From a virus: a DNA stretch of 64,000 nucleotides. The notes beneath the pieces are model-generated. The model was not told where the DNA came from. It searched no databases and worked only from the letters and a program-made list of their open reading frames with translations. The position numbers and the translations under genes are program-made. Positions 34,233-42,109 of the stretch are shown here, in pieces (the first letter of the stretch is position 1; each line of letters starts with the position of its first letter). The stretch covers positions 1 to 64,000 of IMG/VR virus record IMGVR_UViG_3300032286_001864; one strand, 5' to 3'.

Positions 34233-34576
34233 TCTGCTATCAATTCCCCAGCCGCGCAATCTGGAGAACCCTGGCCCTACAGACCGGCCTGGCTGCCTTG
34301 GTAGGCGGAGAGTTCCAACTACTCGGCGGCCACAATATTGCCATCGACGAAGTTGGAACGGTGGTAGATGTTGAGGCAATGCTTGATGCCAATGGGACTG
34401 TGATCACCCCTGCCGTCCTGGCGCCTGGGTTTCATGTCAACCTGATCCACCCCGACCCGCCGCAGCAGCTTGACTCATATTTGATCGTGGTCAACTCTCC
34501 CAGCCGAATCTTCCTGGGTCAGGACGGGTCGGTCCCCGATGACGAACTCCTGGCCACCATTGAAACCCTGTTGTAG
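34229..34576 (+). CDS. Small tail-fibre accessory protein (115 aa)
   Basis: The longer frame starting at 34130 is a shadow; the GTG at 34229 overlaps the previous stop (GTGA) and starts MICYQFPSRAIWRTLAL. Mixed beta content (PGFHVNLIHPDPP, YLIVVNSPSRIFLG). A chaperone or accessory for the fibre, as often follows fibre genes, is a guess. Confidence 0.6.
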   Translation: MICYQFPSRAIWRTLALQTGLAALVGGEFQLLGGHNIAIDEVGTVVDVEAMLDANGTVITPAVLAPGFHVNLIHPDPPQQLDSYLIVVNSPSRIFLGQDGSVPDDELLATIETLL

Positions 34577-34578
34577 CC

Positions 34579-34716
34579 ATGCCTGAAAATCCCTACCTCC
34601 GCGCTGCTCGCACCCCTGCCGGGAAGCTGCGGCTCAGGCCCATGGTTGTCAGGATCCGGTTAAAGCGTCCCAGGCCGCCGAAGCCGCCGGGGAAAGCGGG
34701 GAAGGGTGCAGCCTGA
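34579..34716 (+). CDS. Very small basic protein (45 aa)
   Basis: The ATG lies two bases after the previous stop. The product begins MPENPYLRAARTPAGKLRLR and ends in a Pro/Lys/Arg-rich tail (RPRPPKPPGKAGKG). High positive charge suggests binding to nucleic acid or an acidic partner. Its tight spacing supports expression; function unknown. Confidence 0.45.
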   Translation: MPENPYLRAARTPAGKLRLRPMVVRIRLKRPRPPKPPGKAGKGAA

Positions 34717-34750
34717 GCCAGGCGCCATGACCGCCCCGTTTGCTCGCTCC

Positions 34751-34756
34751 TAGGCT
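34751..34756 (+). promoter_or_regulatory. -10-like element TAGGCT
   Basis: TAGGCT is 21 nt before the GTG start of the NblA-like gene, so this gene could be expressed independently of the fibre genes. Confidence 0.4.
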
Positions 34757-34777
34757 GATCCCAACCGGGGTACACGC

Positions 34778-35125
34778 GTGGAGGAAGAAGTCCTACCGCT
34801 TGAGCAGCTGTTCCAGCTGCGTCGCCTGCGGGACCAGTTGCAGGGCCATGACCGCGAAGAGCTGATGGAGATCATCCTGCAGGGGCACGAGAGGCTGCTG
34901 ATCGAGCGTCGCTGGTTTCGAATGGTCATGGAAGCTACGGGGATCGAGACCAGCGAAAGCAGCGGCGAGTTTCAGCTCATGCCCGAAACAGAGGAGGAAT
35001 TGATCGCGGTCTTCGGGAGGGTGCCGAGCGAAGAGGAGCTGACCGCCTACGTGAATGAACGCCTTGAGGCCGCCAGAATAGACGACGTGGACATCGAGGC
35101 GATCGCCCTCGGCTTGGAGGATTGA
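34778..35125 (+). CDS. nblA-like: NblA-like phycobilisome degradation protein with C-terminal extension
   Basis: Residues 6-53 follow the NblA pattern: LPLEQLFQLRRLRDQ (the L-EQ-F-L motif), then REELMEII and LIERRWFRMVM, the two-helix hairpin by which NblA binds phycobiliprotein and brings Clp protease to the antenna. Cyanobacterial NblA is about 55-65 aa; here an acidic extension of about 60 residues (ETEEELIAVFGR, EEELTAYVNERLEAARIDDV) follows. NblA is known from some freshwater cyanophages. It has its own promoter-like element and sits beside the lysis genes, so late expression is likely. Supply of amino acids or relief from light stress is the inferred benefit. Confidence 0.72.
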   Translation: MEEEVLPLEQLFQLRRLRDQLQGHDREELMEIILQGHERLLIERRWFRMVMEATGIETSESSGEFQLMPETEEELIAVFGRVPSEEELTAYVNERLEAARIDDVDIEAIALGLED

Positions 35126-35128
35126 GCC

Positions 35129-36349
35129 TTGGACCGGAACACAGTCATACAGGCGGCCAGGGAGGCGGCAAGAAGCCAGGGGATCCGAGAAGGGCTCTAC
35201 CTCGGGCTGGTTGATACGGAGTCCGGGTTCAGGGTCGACGACAGGAGCCCGGTAGGTGCGGAAGGGCCTGCGCAACTGATGCCTGCGACGGCGGCGGAGC
35301 TGGGTGTCAATCCGGCTGATCCAATCCAGAACCTCAGGGGAGGAGCCAAGTACCTCAGGCAGCAGCTTGATCGCTTTGGCGGCGACGAGCAGAGAGCATT
35401 GGCGGCCTACAACGCTGGCCCCGGAGCCGTCCAGAAATACGGCGGCATCCCCCCTTACGCGGAGACCCAGAACTACGTCAAAAAGGTCCTTGGGAAGGCC
35501 GCTGCTTACTCGGGCGCGCCTGCCGCCACTGCCGGGGCGACGCCTGGTCTCCAGCCCGCTCTCCTTCAAGGATCGCCTGCGCGCCTGACCGGAGGGAATC
35601 CACTGGAAGGGCTGATAAAGGGACTGGTGAGTGACGCTCTAAGCCCTGGCGGCTTTGGTACGCCGAGCGCTGCCCGGGCGGGAGGCACACAAAGCCAACC
35701 AAGTAGCACACCGCCGGCCAACAACATCAGGGGACTGAGCCGAGACGAGATCAAGCAAACGATCATCGGGGGCCTTCTTGGCCATTCCCCTGGTAGCCCT
35801 GGGGCGACTTCCCTCGGGGGGTCGGGTAATCGCATGGCGGCCAGTGATCCGTTTGCGAGTGCCCTTGCCCTTGCCCAAGGCAGAAAACAGACCGCTTCAT
35901 CCGCCGGTGGTGCGGGTGAGGATTCATTCGACACCGCGGTGGACGGACTGATTACTGGCATCTTCGCCCCTAGGGGCGCAGCAGCCCAGAAGCCGGCCAC
36001 TGGCGACGGCGGCGTGGCTGCTCAGGGCGGAACGGGGGGACCCCGGATTGTCGAGTACCTGACTGGCGACAAGTCGCATCCCGGCTACGATGCCAGCCAC
36101 GGAGGATCCAACTATCACGAGCACCTGGCATTTGGAAGTACGACTGAACGCGACGCGGCCATGAAGTTACTCAAGGGCCAGGGCATCCAGATCGGGTCCG
36201 TCAACGACGGCAGGCACGCTTCAAAGAGTTATCACTACTCCGACCAAGCGTTTGACGTGCCCGCCTCACAAGTCCCCGTGGGACAGGAGCAAGTGCTTTC
36301 GCGCCGGGTGCGGGAGATTCTCAGGGGCGGCGGCTTCCAAGGGCTTTGA
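35129..36349 (+). CDS. Two-domain lysin: SLT transglycosylase plus M15-like domain
   Basis: TTG start three bases after the previous stop (406 aa). Residues 20-125 are a soluble lytic transglycosylase domain with catalytic Glu31 in DTESGF, then GPAQLMPATA and LAAYNAGPGAV. A Gly/Ser/Ala linker of about 170 residues follows. The last 110 residues hold GYDASHGGSNYHEHLAFG and SYHYSDQAFDVP, reminiscent of zinc D-Ala-D-Ala peptidases of the M15 group. It cuts the peptidoglycan glycan and possibly its peptides, as an endolysin or tail lysin. Confidence 0.8.
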   Translation: MDRNTVIQAAREAARSQGIREGLYLGLVDTESGFRVDDRSPVGAEGPAQLMPATAAELGVNPADPIQNLRGGAKYLRQQLDRFGGDEQRALAAYNAGPGAVQKYGGIPPYAETQNYVKKVLGKAAAYSGAPAATAGATPGLQPALLQGSPARLTGGNPLEGLIKGLVSDALSPGGFGTPSAARAGGTQSQPSSTPPANNIRGLSRDEIKQTIIGGLLGHSPGSPGATSLGGSGNRMAASDPFASALALAQGRKQTASSAGGAGEDSFDTAVDGLITGIFAPRGAAAQKPATGDGGVAAQGGTGGPRIVEYLTGDKSHPGYDASHGGSNYHEHLAFGSTTERDAAMKLLKGQGIQIGSVNDGRHASKSYHYSDQAFDVPASQVPVGQEQVLSRRVREILRGGGFQGL

Positions 36350-36368
36350 GGAAGGCTCCGAAGCAAGC

Positions 36369-36374
36369 TAGCCT
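36369..36374 (+). promoter_or_regulatory. -10-like element TAGCCT
   Basis: GCTAGCCTGGGCTG lies 55 nt before the holin candidate at 36430. Similar TAGCCTGGGCT words occur at 46693 and 55261. Confidence 0.35.
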
Positions 36375-36429
36375 GGGCTGACAGCGAGCGCGCTAGGGCA
36401 ATCGCTGGGCGGTATCACTGGACACGAGC

Positions 36430-36615
36430 ATGAATTACCTCGCTGAATACGCGTCCCTGATCGTGGCCCTCCACACGGCGGCTCTGATCATCGTCAATCT
36501 GACACCTACTCCCAAGGACGACGAGGCCCTGGGGGCAGCCGGTAGCCTCATCGTCAAGCTCTACCGTGCGCTGGAGATTATCGCGGGTCTTGTGACGCCC
36601 TTGGCCAAGCGCTGA
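36430..36615 (+). CDS. Putative holin
   Basis: 61 aa. One membrane segment (SLIVALHTAALIIVNL, residues 9-24), then TPTPKDDE, a motif seen in a group of small phage holins, then a second amphipathic-hydrophobic helix (LIVKLYRALEIIAGLV). It follows the lysin gene by 80 nt. It would make the hole that lets the lysin reach the wall. Size and pattern fit well, though no assay-level motif exists. Confidence 0.6.
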   Translation: MNYLAEYASLIVALHTAALIIVNLTPTPKDDEALGAAGSLIVKLYRALEIIAGLVTPLAKR

Positions 36616-36685
36616 TATTGATGAAGCCGCATGCCCTGGCAGGCATGATGCTTGATACATTCATGGGGTCGCTTCCATCGGCCCC

Positions 36686-37309
36686 ATGTTCACGACTGCA
36701 TTCGCCATCATCCTGGGCTCCATCGGGGCCGGCACCGGCTTCGCGTCCCTGTTGGCCTGCCTGCTGACCTTCCGCAAGCAGCGTCTTTTCGAAGAAAGGA
36801 TGTTCCACGAGAGCCTCTCGGTTGCGGAGTTCTTGCAGCGGAAGATCGAGACCAATTCAGCTCAGGTGTTCAGGGCTGCCGAATCGCAGTCCGCCCAGAT
36901 GGTTGCAGAAGGCGTCAACGAAGTGAACGGAACGGTCGCAGTCCTGATCAATCGCCTGGATGGCTTGGAGTTCGCAACCGCGGAAGAGTTGATCACCAGG
37001 GCTGAGGTCAGCGCTGCCTTCGCTGAGCTTGCGGCCATCGAGGAGCAGCGTCAGCGGCAGTCGATGCGGGATCCCGGGACGGTCAATGCCATGCCAGTCA
37101 ATCGATTCGGGCCGTTTTTAACTGGCGCTCAGGTGGAAATCGCCCCTTCTGCATTTTCCACGGAGGCAGTGCCCGGGCAGGCCGACCCTTGGAAGACATC
37201 GGATCAGGTCAACGCGGCGCCGGCTGATCCTGCGGCCCTACTGAAGGAGATCGCAGCGATGAATCAGCGGCTCCAGGGACGCCTCAGCGCCATGGGGGGA
37301 GCCTCTTGA
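36686..37309 (+). CDS. Membrane-anchored coiled-coil protein, possible lysis accessory
   Basis: 207 aa. N-terminal membrane segment (residues 4-28, IILGSIGAGTGFASLLACLL), then about 110 residues of Glu/Gln/Arg/Ala coiled coil, and a Pro-rich hydrophilic tail ending in another short helix. An N-anchored coiled coil after lysin and holin resembles an inner-membrane spanin, but the family is not recognised. Confidence 0.55.
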   Translation: MFTTAFAIILGSIGAGTGFASLLACLLTFRKQRLFEERMFHESLSVAEFLQRKIETNSAQVFRAAESQSAQMVAEGVNEVNGTVAVLINRLDGLEFATAEELITRAEVSAAFAELAAIEEQRQRQSMRDPGTVNAMPVNRFGPFLTGAQVEIAPSAFSTEAVPGQADPWKTSDQVNAAPADPAALLKEIAAMNQRLQGRLSAMGGAS

Positions 37310-37317
37310 CCCTTGGC

Positions 37318-37323
37318 TAGGGT
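37318..37323 (+). promoter_or_regulatory. -10-like element TAGGGT
   Basis: TAGGGT is 21 nt before the TTG at 37345 and supports that frame over the competing frame that starts at 37313. Confidence 0.3.
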
Positions 37324-37344
37324 TGCCCCGCTGCAGCCACGGAA

Positions 37345-37662
37345 TTGGATCGCCGCTACAAGGAGAACAAAGGAGCTTCTGGCAGCACCGGCAGGCGCAG
37401 TGAAGCTCTCTCTCGAGCGCGCCTACGTAGGGCGCGAGTCAGCGCTCGCTCAATCACGGCTGACGACTCGAAGAGCCCCGATGGCGGACGCGACGCGAGC
37501 AACAGGGCCCTGGCGACTCGCAACCAGGCTCGAGGCCAAGAGCGTCAAGGGAACCAAGAGATCTTTAACGAGGAGGGGTCCGGGACGTACGGAGCCGGGA
37601 TTTCTTTTGAGGACGCACGGCGGGGGGCAAAGATGGGAGAAGGTCTGATTGGCCTGAGATGA
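37345..37662 (+). CDS. Small basic hydrophilic protein (105 aa)
   Basis: TTG start (MDRRYKENKGASGS). Arg/Ser/Ala-rich with no hydrophobic core, probably disordered, with a more structured end (SFEDARRGAKMGEGL). A competing frame covers the same bases, and the 3' end overlaps a convergent minus-strand gene by 98 bases. Last plus-strand gene of the left arm. Confidence 0.45.
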   Translation: MDRRYKENKGASGSTGRRSEALSRARLRRARVSARSITADDSKSPDGGRDASNRALATRNQARGQERQGNQEIFNEEGSGTYGAGISFEDARRGAKMGEGLIGLR

Positions 37663-38107
37663 ATGAGCTGACTTCGGGGCCGACAAGCCTGGCATCGATC
37701 AGCTTGCCAGGGGATTCACTCAGCTCGATGTGACTGAGACCGTCGACAGAGCGAGAGGCGTCGATGACGTCACTGCAGGAGATCCCGTCGATGGAGAAGA
37801 GGCAAGAGCAGGCGCTCTGCTCCAGCTCCGAGCCTGGCTCCCACCAGCGGCTGAAGCGGAACGGCGTGTCGTCCAGGTTGGAATACCCAGGCAGCTGCTG
37901 ATGCAAGACATGAAGCCGTTCCGCGAGCGCGGTAATCAGGTCCGCGGCGCAGCTGGTGAGACGAGCCCGCTTCGATCGGCTGCGGGGCAGGGCTTGGCGC
38001 CAAGAGATCCAGCTGTCGAAAGCAATGGTTCGATCCAGCAGGAGCCAGCCTTCTGTTGGATGAAAAAACTCATCGTCGTCGTCGGTGGCAAAGGGTAGGT
38101 GCGGCAT
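37565..38107 (-). CDS. Hypothetical protein at the end of the minus-strand cluster (180 aa)
   Basis: The long frame is trimmed to the ATG at 38107, two bases after the previous stop (MPHLPFATDDDDEFFHPTEG). Mixed alpha/beta; acidic start, a helix (LITALAERLHVLHQQL), Cys-rich CSCLFSIDGISCSDV and a basic tail. No family is recognised. Its 3' end lies antisense to the gene at 37345. Confidence 0.55.
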   Translation of the reverse strand: MPHLPFATDDDDEFFHPTEGWLLLDRTIAFDSWISWRQALPRSRSKRARLTSCAADLITALAERLHVLHQQLPGYSNLDDTPFRFSRWWEPGSELEQSACSCLFSIDGISCSDVIDASRSVDGLSHIELSESPGKLIDARLVGPEVSSFISGQSDLLPSLPPAVRPQKKSRLRTSRTPPR

Positions 38108-38109
38108 GG

Positions 38110-38748
38110 TCAGCTCTGCATTTGCCCTGCGCGCTTGCCGTACTTCCTGCCCGTGGCAGCCCGGTAGCAATCGCGCCAGCGGCTTTCCCCGCTCCATTGG
38201 TCCAGTACGACCCTGCCGTAGGGCGCCGCAGCGGCATGGAAGCGTGCCAGCCCGGAAGTGAACGCTGAGGAGGGGAACGCTGGGGGCAGGTAAACGATTG
38301 GCGACCAGTCGACCGGGGCGACACGAATGGATTTCTCTAGCTCGTCGTCCCAGAAGGTCGGCGCTAGGCGCGACCAGGGGATACAAATCGGGAAGTCCCA
38401 GATCCACGGGCAGCCGACCAGTGCTTCGTTGCATCCCAACCAGAGAACAGCCTGCACAACGTGCCCGTCCCGGTACTCCTGCAAGAGCTTGTTGGCCAGG
38501 GCGCGGCTGGCTGTCATGCCGCTAGGGATCGCCAGCAGCAAGCGCTTCTGTCCAGCTGGGCTCCAGTGGCGCCCTGCAGCAATCTCAAGGTCGTCATCGC
38601 GCTCGAGATAGCGCGCCGCTTGGACGACGTGATTGACCTCGGCGGTGCTGTAAGGATCGAGGTCGATGGCGCCCATCGTGCAGCGCGCCACGTCGATCAC
38701 CGCTGCGGGTGGTGCAAGGTCACGGCGATCGGCGCGGACGGGCATCAC
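38110..38748 (-). CDS. Phage Dam-like adenine methyltransferase homologue, motif altered
   Basis: 212 aa. AIDLDPYSTAEVNH corresponds to the 'LDPCA' SAM-binding part of phage N6-adenine methyltransferases, and AVLWLGCNEAL plus FPICIPWSRLAP to the later strands. The catalytic NPPY/DPPY motif should stand near residue 75 but reads LLAIPSGM. Either the enzyme is inactive, it uses another target, or it is a distant relative. It overlaps its neighbour by four bases. Confidence 0.55.
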   Translation of the reverse strand: MMPVRADRRDLAPPAAVIDVARCTMGAIDLDPYSTAEVNHVVQAARYLERDDDLEIAAGRHWSPAGQKRLLLAIPSGMTASRALANKLLQEYRDGHVVQAVLWLGCNEALVGCPWIWDFPICIPWSRLAPTFWDDELEKSIRVAPVDWSPIVYLPPAFPSSAFTSGLARFHAAAAPYGRVVLDQWSGESRWRDCYRAATGRKYGKRAGQMQS

Positions 38749-39008
38749 CTGTCTTCTGGCTCCAGGATTTCCAGCAGGGTGTCGCCAGAACCTTCACCGG
38801 ATGAGAGCAACCGGCACCAGCCGGTGTCGACAAGCGCCTGAAGATCAGGCTCGGAAAATTGCATCTCGCGACGCGAACCGCCAACGCGCAGGGTGATCAT
38901 CACCGTAAGGGCGCCCTTGTCGAGGTTGTCTTCCGAACGGCGAACAACTTCCCATCGGTCGGGATGAACGCCCCGGTAAACGTCGCCCAGTTCGATGCGC
39001 CGGCTCAC
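38745..39008 (-). CDS. Small hypothetical protein (87 aa)
   Basis: GTG start overlapping the previous stop (GTGA). Begins MSRRIELGDVYRGVHPDRWEV and has beta strands typical of a small barrel (ALTVMITLRVGG), with an acidic end. Function unknown; coupled to both neighbours. Confidence 0.6.
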   Translation of the reverse strand: MSRRIELGDVYRGVHPDRWEVVRRSEDNLDKGALTVMITLRVGGSRREMQFSEPDLQALVDTGWCRLLSSGEGSGDTLLEILEPEDR

Positions 39009-39448
39009 AGCGTGGCGGCCTCCTGGGCCCTCTGAATACTGCGCGCCGGCTGATCCCTGGGGATCGGCAGCAGGCTTGCCTTGCTGCGATCGATCAGCAG
39101 CAGCAGCACCCGCTCCTCGTAGTTGTTGAGCCGGACGACGGAGATCATGTCCCTGAGCATGCTGCTGACATCGTCTTGGCCCATGGCATCGGCAGCCAGT
39201 AAATCCCCGCACAGTTCATCGAGGGTGACGTAGCAACCGCCGCGATCCCGCAGCGCCAGGTTGAGACTCAAGACGCCGGCGCCCCTCTCCTTGAAGGACC
39301 TGTCGAAGAGGCCAATCATGTCGGCCAGGACGGCTTCGCAAGCGCGAGTGTTGATGGCAATGGCGGCCTCTGTCTCGCCACCGGTGCCGGTGTCACCGAG
39401 CTCGGGGAAGAATTTGCGAAGCAACTCAAGGCGGGAGGGACGTGCCAT
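39005..39448 (-). CDS. Hypothetical helical protein (147 aa)
   Basis: Helical and acidic in the first half (ELLRKFFPELGDTGTGGETE), with EERVLLLLIDRSKASLLPI near the end. No motif. It starts three bases after the thyX stop, so it is part of the same transcript. Confidence 0.6.
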   Translation of the reverse strand: MARPSRLELLRKFFPELGDTGTGGETEAAIAINTRACEAVLADMIGLFDRSFKERGAGVLSLNLALRDRGGCYVTLDELCGDLLAADAMGQDDVSSMLRDMISVVRLNNYEERVLLLLIDRSKASLLPIPRDQPARSIQRAQEAATL

Positions 39449-39451
39449 GGC

Positions 39452-40210
39452 TCAAGGGGCAAGGAGGGCGCGATTGAGCCGGTTGGTTTCGTACCAGGCG
39501 TAGATCTCGGGGATCCAGTTCTTGACGTGCCCAGCGACGAGCTCCATGACCCAACGAACCTCCTGCTGAGCGTCCCCCTTGCTGCGCACATCGAGCAGGT
39601 GAAACCAGCTGCGGATGTTGCCGGTCAGGCAGACGTTCTGCAGGTAGCTGGTCGGCAAGACGTAGCGGGCATGCTCTTCTGTGACATTCTTGGCGCGAAG
39701 GTCGGCGTAGTCCTGCGCGGCATTGAGCGCCAGGATCTTGAGCGTGGTGTTCTGCTGCTCCGTCCACTCGTAGCCATCCCCCTGGCGATCGCGGTAGACG
39801 CCTGGCGGACGGAAGTAAAAGACGTCTTCTACGGGGACTTCACCCCGGGCGACGCGCTCGATGCGGTGACCGGTGTAGCGCATCGATTGAACATCAAAGC
39901 TCAGGCCGACACGGTGCGTGCGGAGCTGCACCATCGAGTTGTGATCCATCTGGACCAGCAACGTCATATGGGCGTGCTCCAGGGGGCCGAAATGGCCGCG
40001 CTTGCTCTCCAGCAGCCGGGCGATGGCGATCTCGCCGCAGCGATCCTCGGGGATGTCGGTCGTCGGACAGAACTCCTCCGAGTAGTCGGTATGCAGGGCG
40101 ACGTAGGCGACCTGCTGCGGCAGCTCGTAGGCGCCGACACGCTCGGCCTTGAAAGGATTCTGCACGAGGAAGCGCTGGACTCCAGCGGAACCGTAACCCT
40201 TGGCGCGCAC
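39452..40210 (-). CDS. thyX: Flavin-dependent thymidylate synthase
   Basis: 252 aa, GTG start. Makes dTMP from dUMP with FAD, NADPH and methylene-THF. The ThyX signature is LRTHRVGLSFDVQSMRYTG (residues 96-114), with the RxHRxxxS core, and HFGPLEHAH precedes it as the usual HxPxEH-type helix. Common in cyanobacteria and their phages. It works with the dNMP kinase upstream in the same cluster to supply DNA precursors. Confidence 0.9.
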   Translation of the reverse strand: MRAKGYGSAGVQRFLVQNPFKAERVGAYELPQQVAYVALHTDYSEEFCPTTDIPEDRCGEIAIARLLESKRGHFGPLEHAHMTLLVQMDHNSMVQLRTHRVGLSFDVQSMRYTGHRIERVARGEVPVEDVFYFRPPGVYRDRQGDGYEWTEQQNTTLKILALNAAQDYADLRAKNVTEEHARYVLPTSYLQNVCLTGNIRSWFHLLDVRSKGDAQQEVRWVMELVAGHVKNWIPEIYAWYETNRLNRALLAP

Positions 40211-40235
40211 AGTTGCAAGCTGTGGCGATCAAACG

Positions 40236-40907
40236 TCACGGCTCCCCGAGGTCCGGATCGTCATCAAGCAGGGGTTCGCCGCGGTTGATGCGTCGCCGGA
40301 TCCAGTCGGAATTGACGGCCTCCAGCTTGGCGAAGACGCCGGGCAGTTGCCGTTGGGTGACCTCCAGGTACTCCTGGGTATCTCGGACCAAGCGGTGCCG
40401 GCTAGCGGCCAGTTCGATTGTCGTCAAGTGCCGCCGGTGATGGAAGTGATTGACCCCCTTGACTCTGATGTGAAGCGGATTGCAGCAGAAATTGTTACTG
40501 CAGGCATGGGTGAGCGGCAGCCGGCCGATGTCACCCCAGGTGAACCAGGTCGCCACACGCGGCGCCGAATACTGGCGGCCCTTGCCCCAGTGCCGCATGA
40601 AGGGAAAGTAGGTGGAAGAGCCGTTGCCGTAGACGTGCCCCTGCCAATCCCAGCATTCGCCAGGGTCGGCAATAGCGACAAACGACCAGAACTCAAGGAA
40701 CTTGCGCCGGTGGATCCTGTGGATCCGGTTGATGCTGAGCTCCAGTCGGCCCTCCGTCAGGGCGCCAATGCAGCGAACGCAGGCGTGGCTGTCGTCGTAG
40801 CGGGGGATCTGGCCATCAAGGCTGCCGTAGCTGTGTTCAGTGAAGGGGCACAGTGGCCCCTGAGTGATGCGACTGTGAAGGTCCCGGGGGATCGGCCATT
40901 GGGCCAT
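40236..40907 (-). CDS. HNH homing endonuclease
   Basis: The ATG at 40907 is chosen (223 aa); the longer frame would run into the next gene. A zinc site (CPFTEH with CVRC) near the N-terminus is followed by CWDWQG, an APRVATWFTWG helix, LTHACSNNFCCNPLHI and a basic helix, the HNH_3-type core with its H-N-H residues kept. Such free-standing nucleases often lie beside thymidylate synthase and reductase genes, as here next to thyX. Confidence 0.75.
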   Translation of the reverse strand: MAQWPIPRDLHSRITQGPLCPFTEHSYGSLDGQIPRYDDSHACVRCIGALTEGRLELSINRIHRIHRRKFLEFWSFVAIADPGECWDWQGHVYGNGSSTYFPFMRHWGKGRQYSAPRVATWFTWGDIGRLPLTHACSNNFCCNPLHIRVKGVNHFHHRRHLTTIELAASRHRLVRDTQEYLEVTQRQLPGVFAKLEAVNSDWIRRRINRGEPLLDDDPDLGEP

Positions 40908-40941
40908 CGGTGATTCCGCTCGATTAAGCCCGAAGCCACTG

Positions 40942-41853
40942 CTATCCCAGCTGGCCCCGGAAAAGGTCGTTGGACAGATCCGCTGACGCAGCCCCAAGAG
41001 CGGCGTTTGAGAGAGGCAGAGCTGCGTAGGAGAGCAAAGGGATGATCGCCTGAGCAGCGTACCTTCGTCTACTGACACCCATGGCCTTGGCGTACTCAGC
41101 GCCGCGACGCCAGGCTTCCGCCTCTACGGCAAACAGGGGGAGGCCGGTCGCTGCACCGACTAGACCGCCGACCGCGGCACCGTTATCTCCCAGGAGAGCG
41201 CCTGCTCCGATCCCTGCCAATGCGCCCGCCGCAGGGAGGAAGGATCTCTTCCAGTCGCTGCCGGTCTTACCGGTAGCCATAGCCTGGATCGGCGGCAGCC
41301 AGTCGACCTTGTTTTCTTGCAACTGGCTGATCAGGTCGGAAGCGGCGTTGTTGATCTGGTTCGCCCTTGCGTACATCTCAGCGTGTCCCATCTCGTGGGC
41401 CAGCGTGGCCGGATCGGCCTGGACCTGCACGGCGACCTCCGGCCCCTGGCCAGCTCTCCTGAAGAAGTTGCGATGCCTCTCCGCGCTGAGGACGTCGTTG
41501 TTGGATTGACGAATCCTGATCCCTTGTTCATGCGAAGGCTCAAATTCGTCGGGATCCGTGTATTCGTGATAGTTGCCCTCTGGATCTCTAACTGTGCGGG
41601 TAAGCAGTTTTCTCTCCTGCTTGGGAGGGGCATACTTGTCATCCCATATCTTCTTGGCGATCGCCGTATTGGTCGACCAGGCCTGCCGCTCTTGCTCAGT
41701 GGGCTCCGCCGTGTACTTCATCCGCCTGCGCGCCAAGGCGGGCGCCAAGGCGACCCCACGGAGAAGGAGCGCCGCAACGGCCAACTCTCCAGCCCCGCTC
41801 AACGCGCCATCGTCGTATTGACCTTGAGTGGCCGCCAACTGTTGACTGTCCAC
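40942..41853 (-). CDS. HExxH zincin with glycine-rich membrane segments
   Basis: The GTG at 41853 (303 aa) is preferred because a TACAGT element stands 25 nt upstream and it avoids overlap with the preceding gene. An N-terminal hydrophobic segment (ELAVAALLLRGVALAPALA) is followed by a hydrophilic region, then ATLAHEMGHAEMYA with the zinc-binding HEMGH at residues 153-157. Next come a glycine-zipper membrane hairpin (GALAGIGAGALLGDNGAAVGG) and a C-terminal hydrophobic helix. It looks like a membrane metallopeptidase of unknown target. Confidence 0.65.
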   Translation of the reverse strand: MDSQQLAATQGQYDDGALSGAGELAVAALLLRGVALAPALARRRMKYTAEPTEQERQAWSTNTAIAKKIWDDKYAPPKQERKLLTRTVRDPEGNYHEYTDPDEFEPSHEQGIRIRQSNNDVLSAERHRNFFRRAGQGPEVAVQVQADPATLAHEMGHAEMYARANQINNAASDLISQLQENKVDWLPPIQAMATGKTGSDWKRSFLPAAGALAGIGAGALLGDNGAAVGGLVGAATGLPLFAVEAEAWRRGAEYAKAMGVSRRRYAAQAIIPLLSYAALPLSNAALGAASADLSNDLFRGQLG

Positions 41854-41878
41854 GCGTCGCTCTACCGCTCTACCGGCC

Positions 41879-41884
41879 ACTGTA
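41879..41884 (-). promoter_or_regulatory. -10-like element TACAGT, minus strand
   Basis: TACAGT lies just after the stem-loop at 41884-41907 (minus direction) and 25 nt before the GTG at 41853. Confidence 0.35.
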
Positions 41885-41907
41885 GAAGCGCTTCGCGAGG
41901 CGCTTCT
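41884..41907 (-). terminator. Perfect 8-bp stem-loop between operon segments
   Basis: AGAAGCGC and GCGCTTCT pair around an 8-base loop, four bases after the stop of the upstream minus-strand gene. There is no U tract, so it may be an RNA-end or attenuation structure rather than a classical terminator. Confidence 0.45.
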
Positions 41908-41911
41908 GAGA

Positions 41912-42109
41912 TCAGTATCGCTGCCTGAGATCTGCAAGGGCTCGCGTCAGGTCCAAACAAGCGCGCCTGCAGGCGCCTGATTCCTTGGAGTGCCAGATGA
42001 GTCTGCCGTCGTCGCGGCCCCGAGAGATCTCTCGTTCTTGCAATCGGCGAGCGGCCACCAAGAAGCGCTCGGCTTCTGCGATGGCAGCGTCAAGGGTGCG
42101 CTCAGCCAT
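41912..42109 (-). CDS. Small hypothetical protein (65 aa)
   Basis: ATG at 42109 with an 8-base overlap of the previous stop. Helical and charged (LDAAIAEAERFLVAARRLQE), with two Cys near the end. Unknown function. Confidence 0.55.
   Translation of the reverse strand: MAERTLDAAIAEAERFLVAARRLQEREISRGRDDGRLIWHSKESGACRRACLDLTRALADLRQRY

Noticed and set aside
39527-40288. 253-codon plus-strand frame over thyX
   Set aside because: ThyX on the minus strand has its catalytic signature; the plus frame has none.
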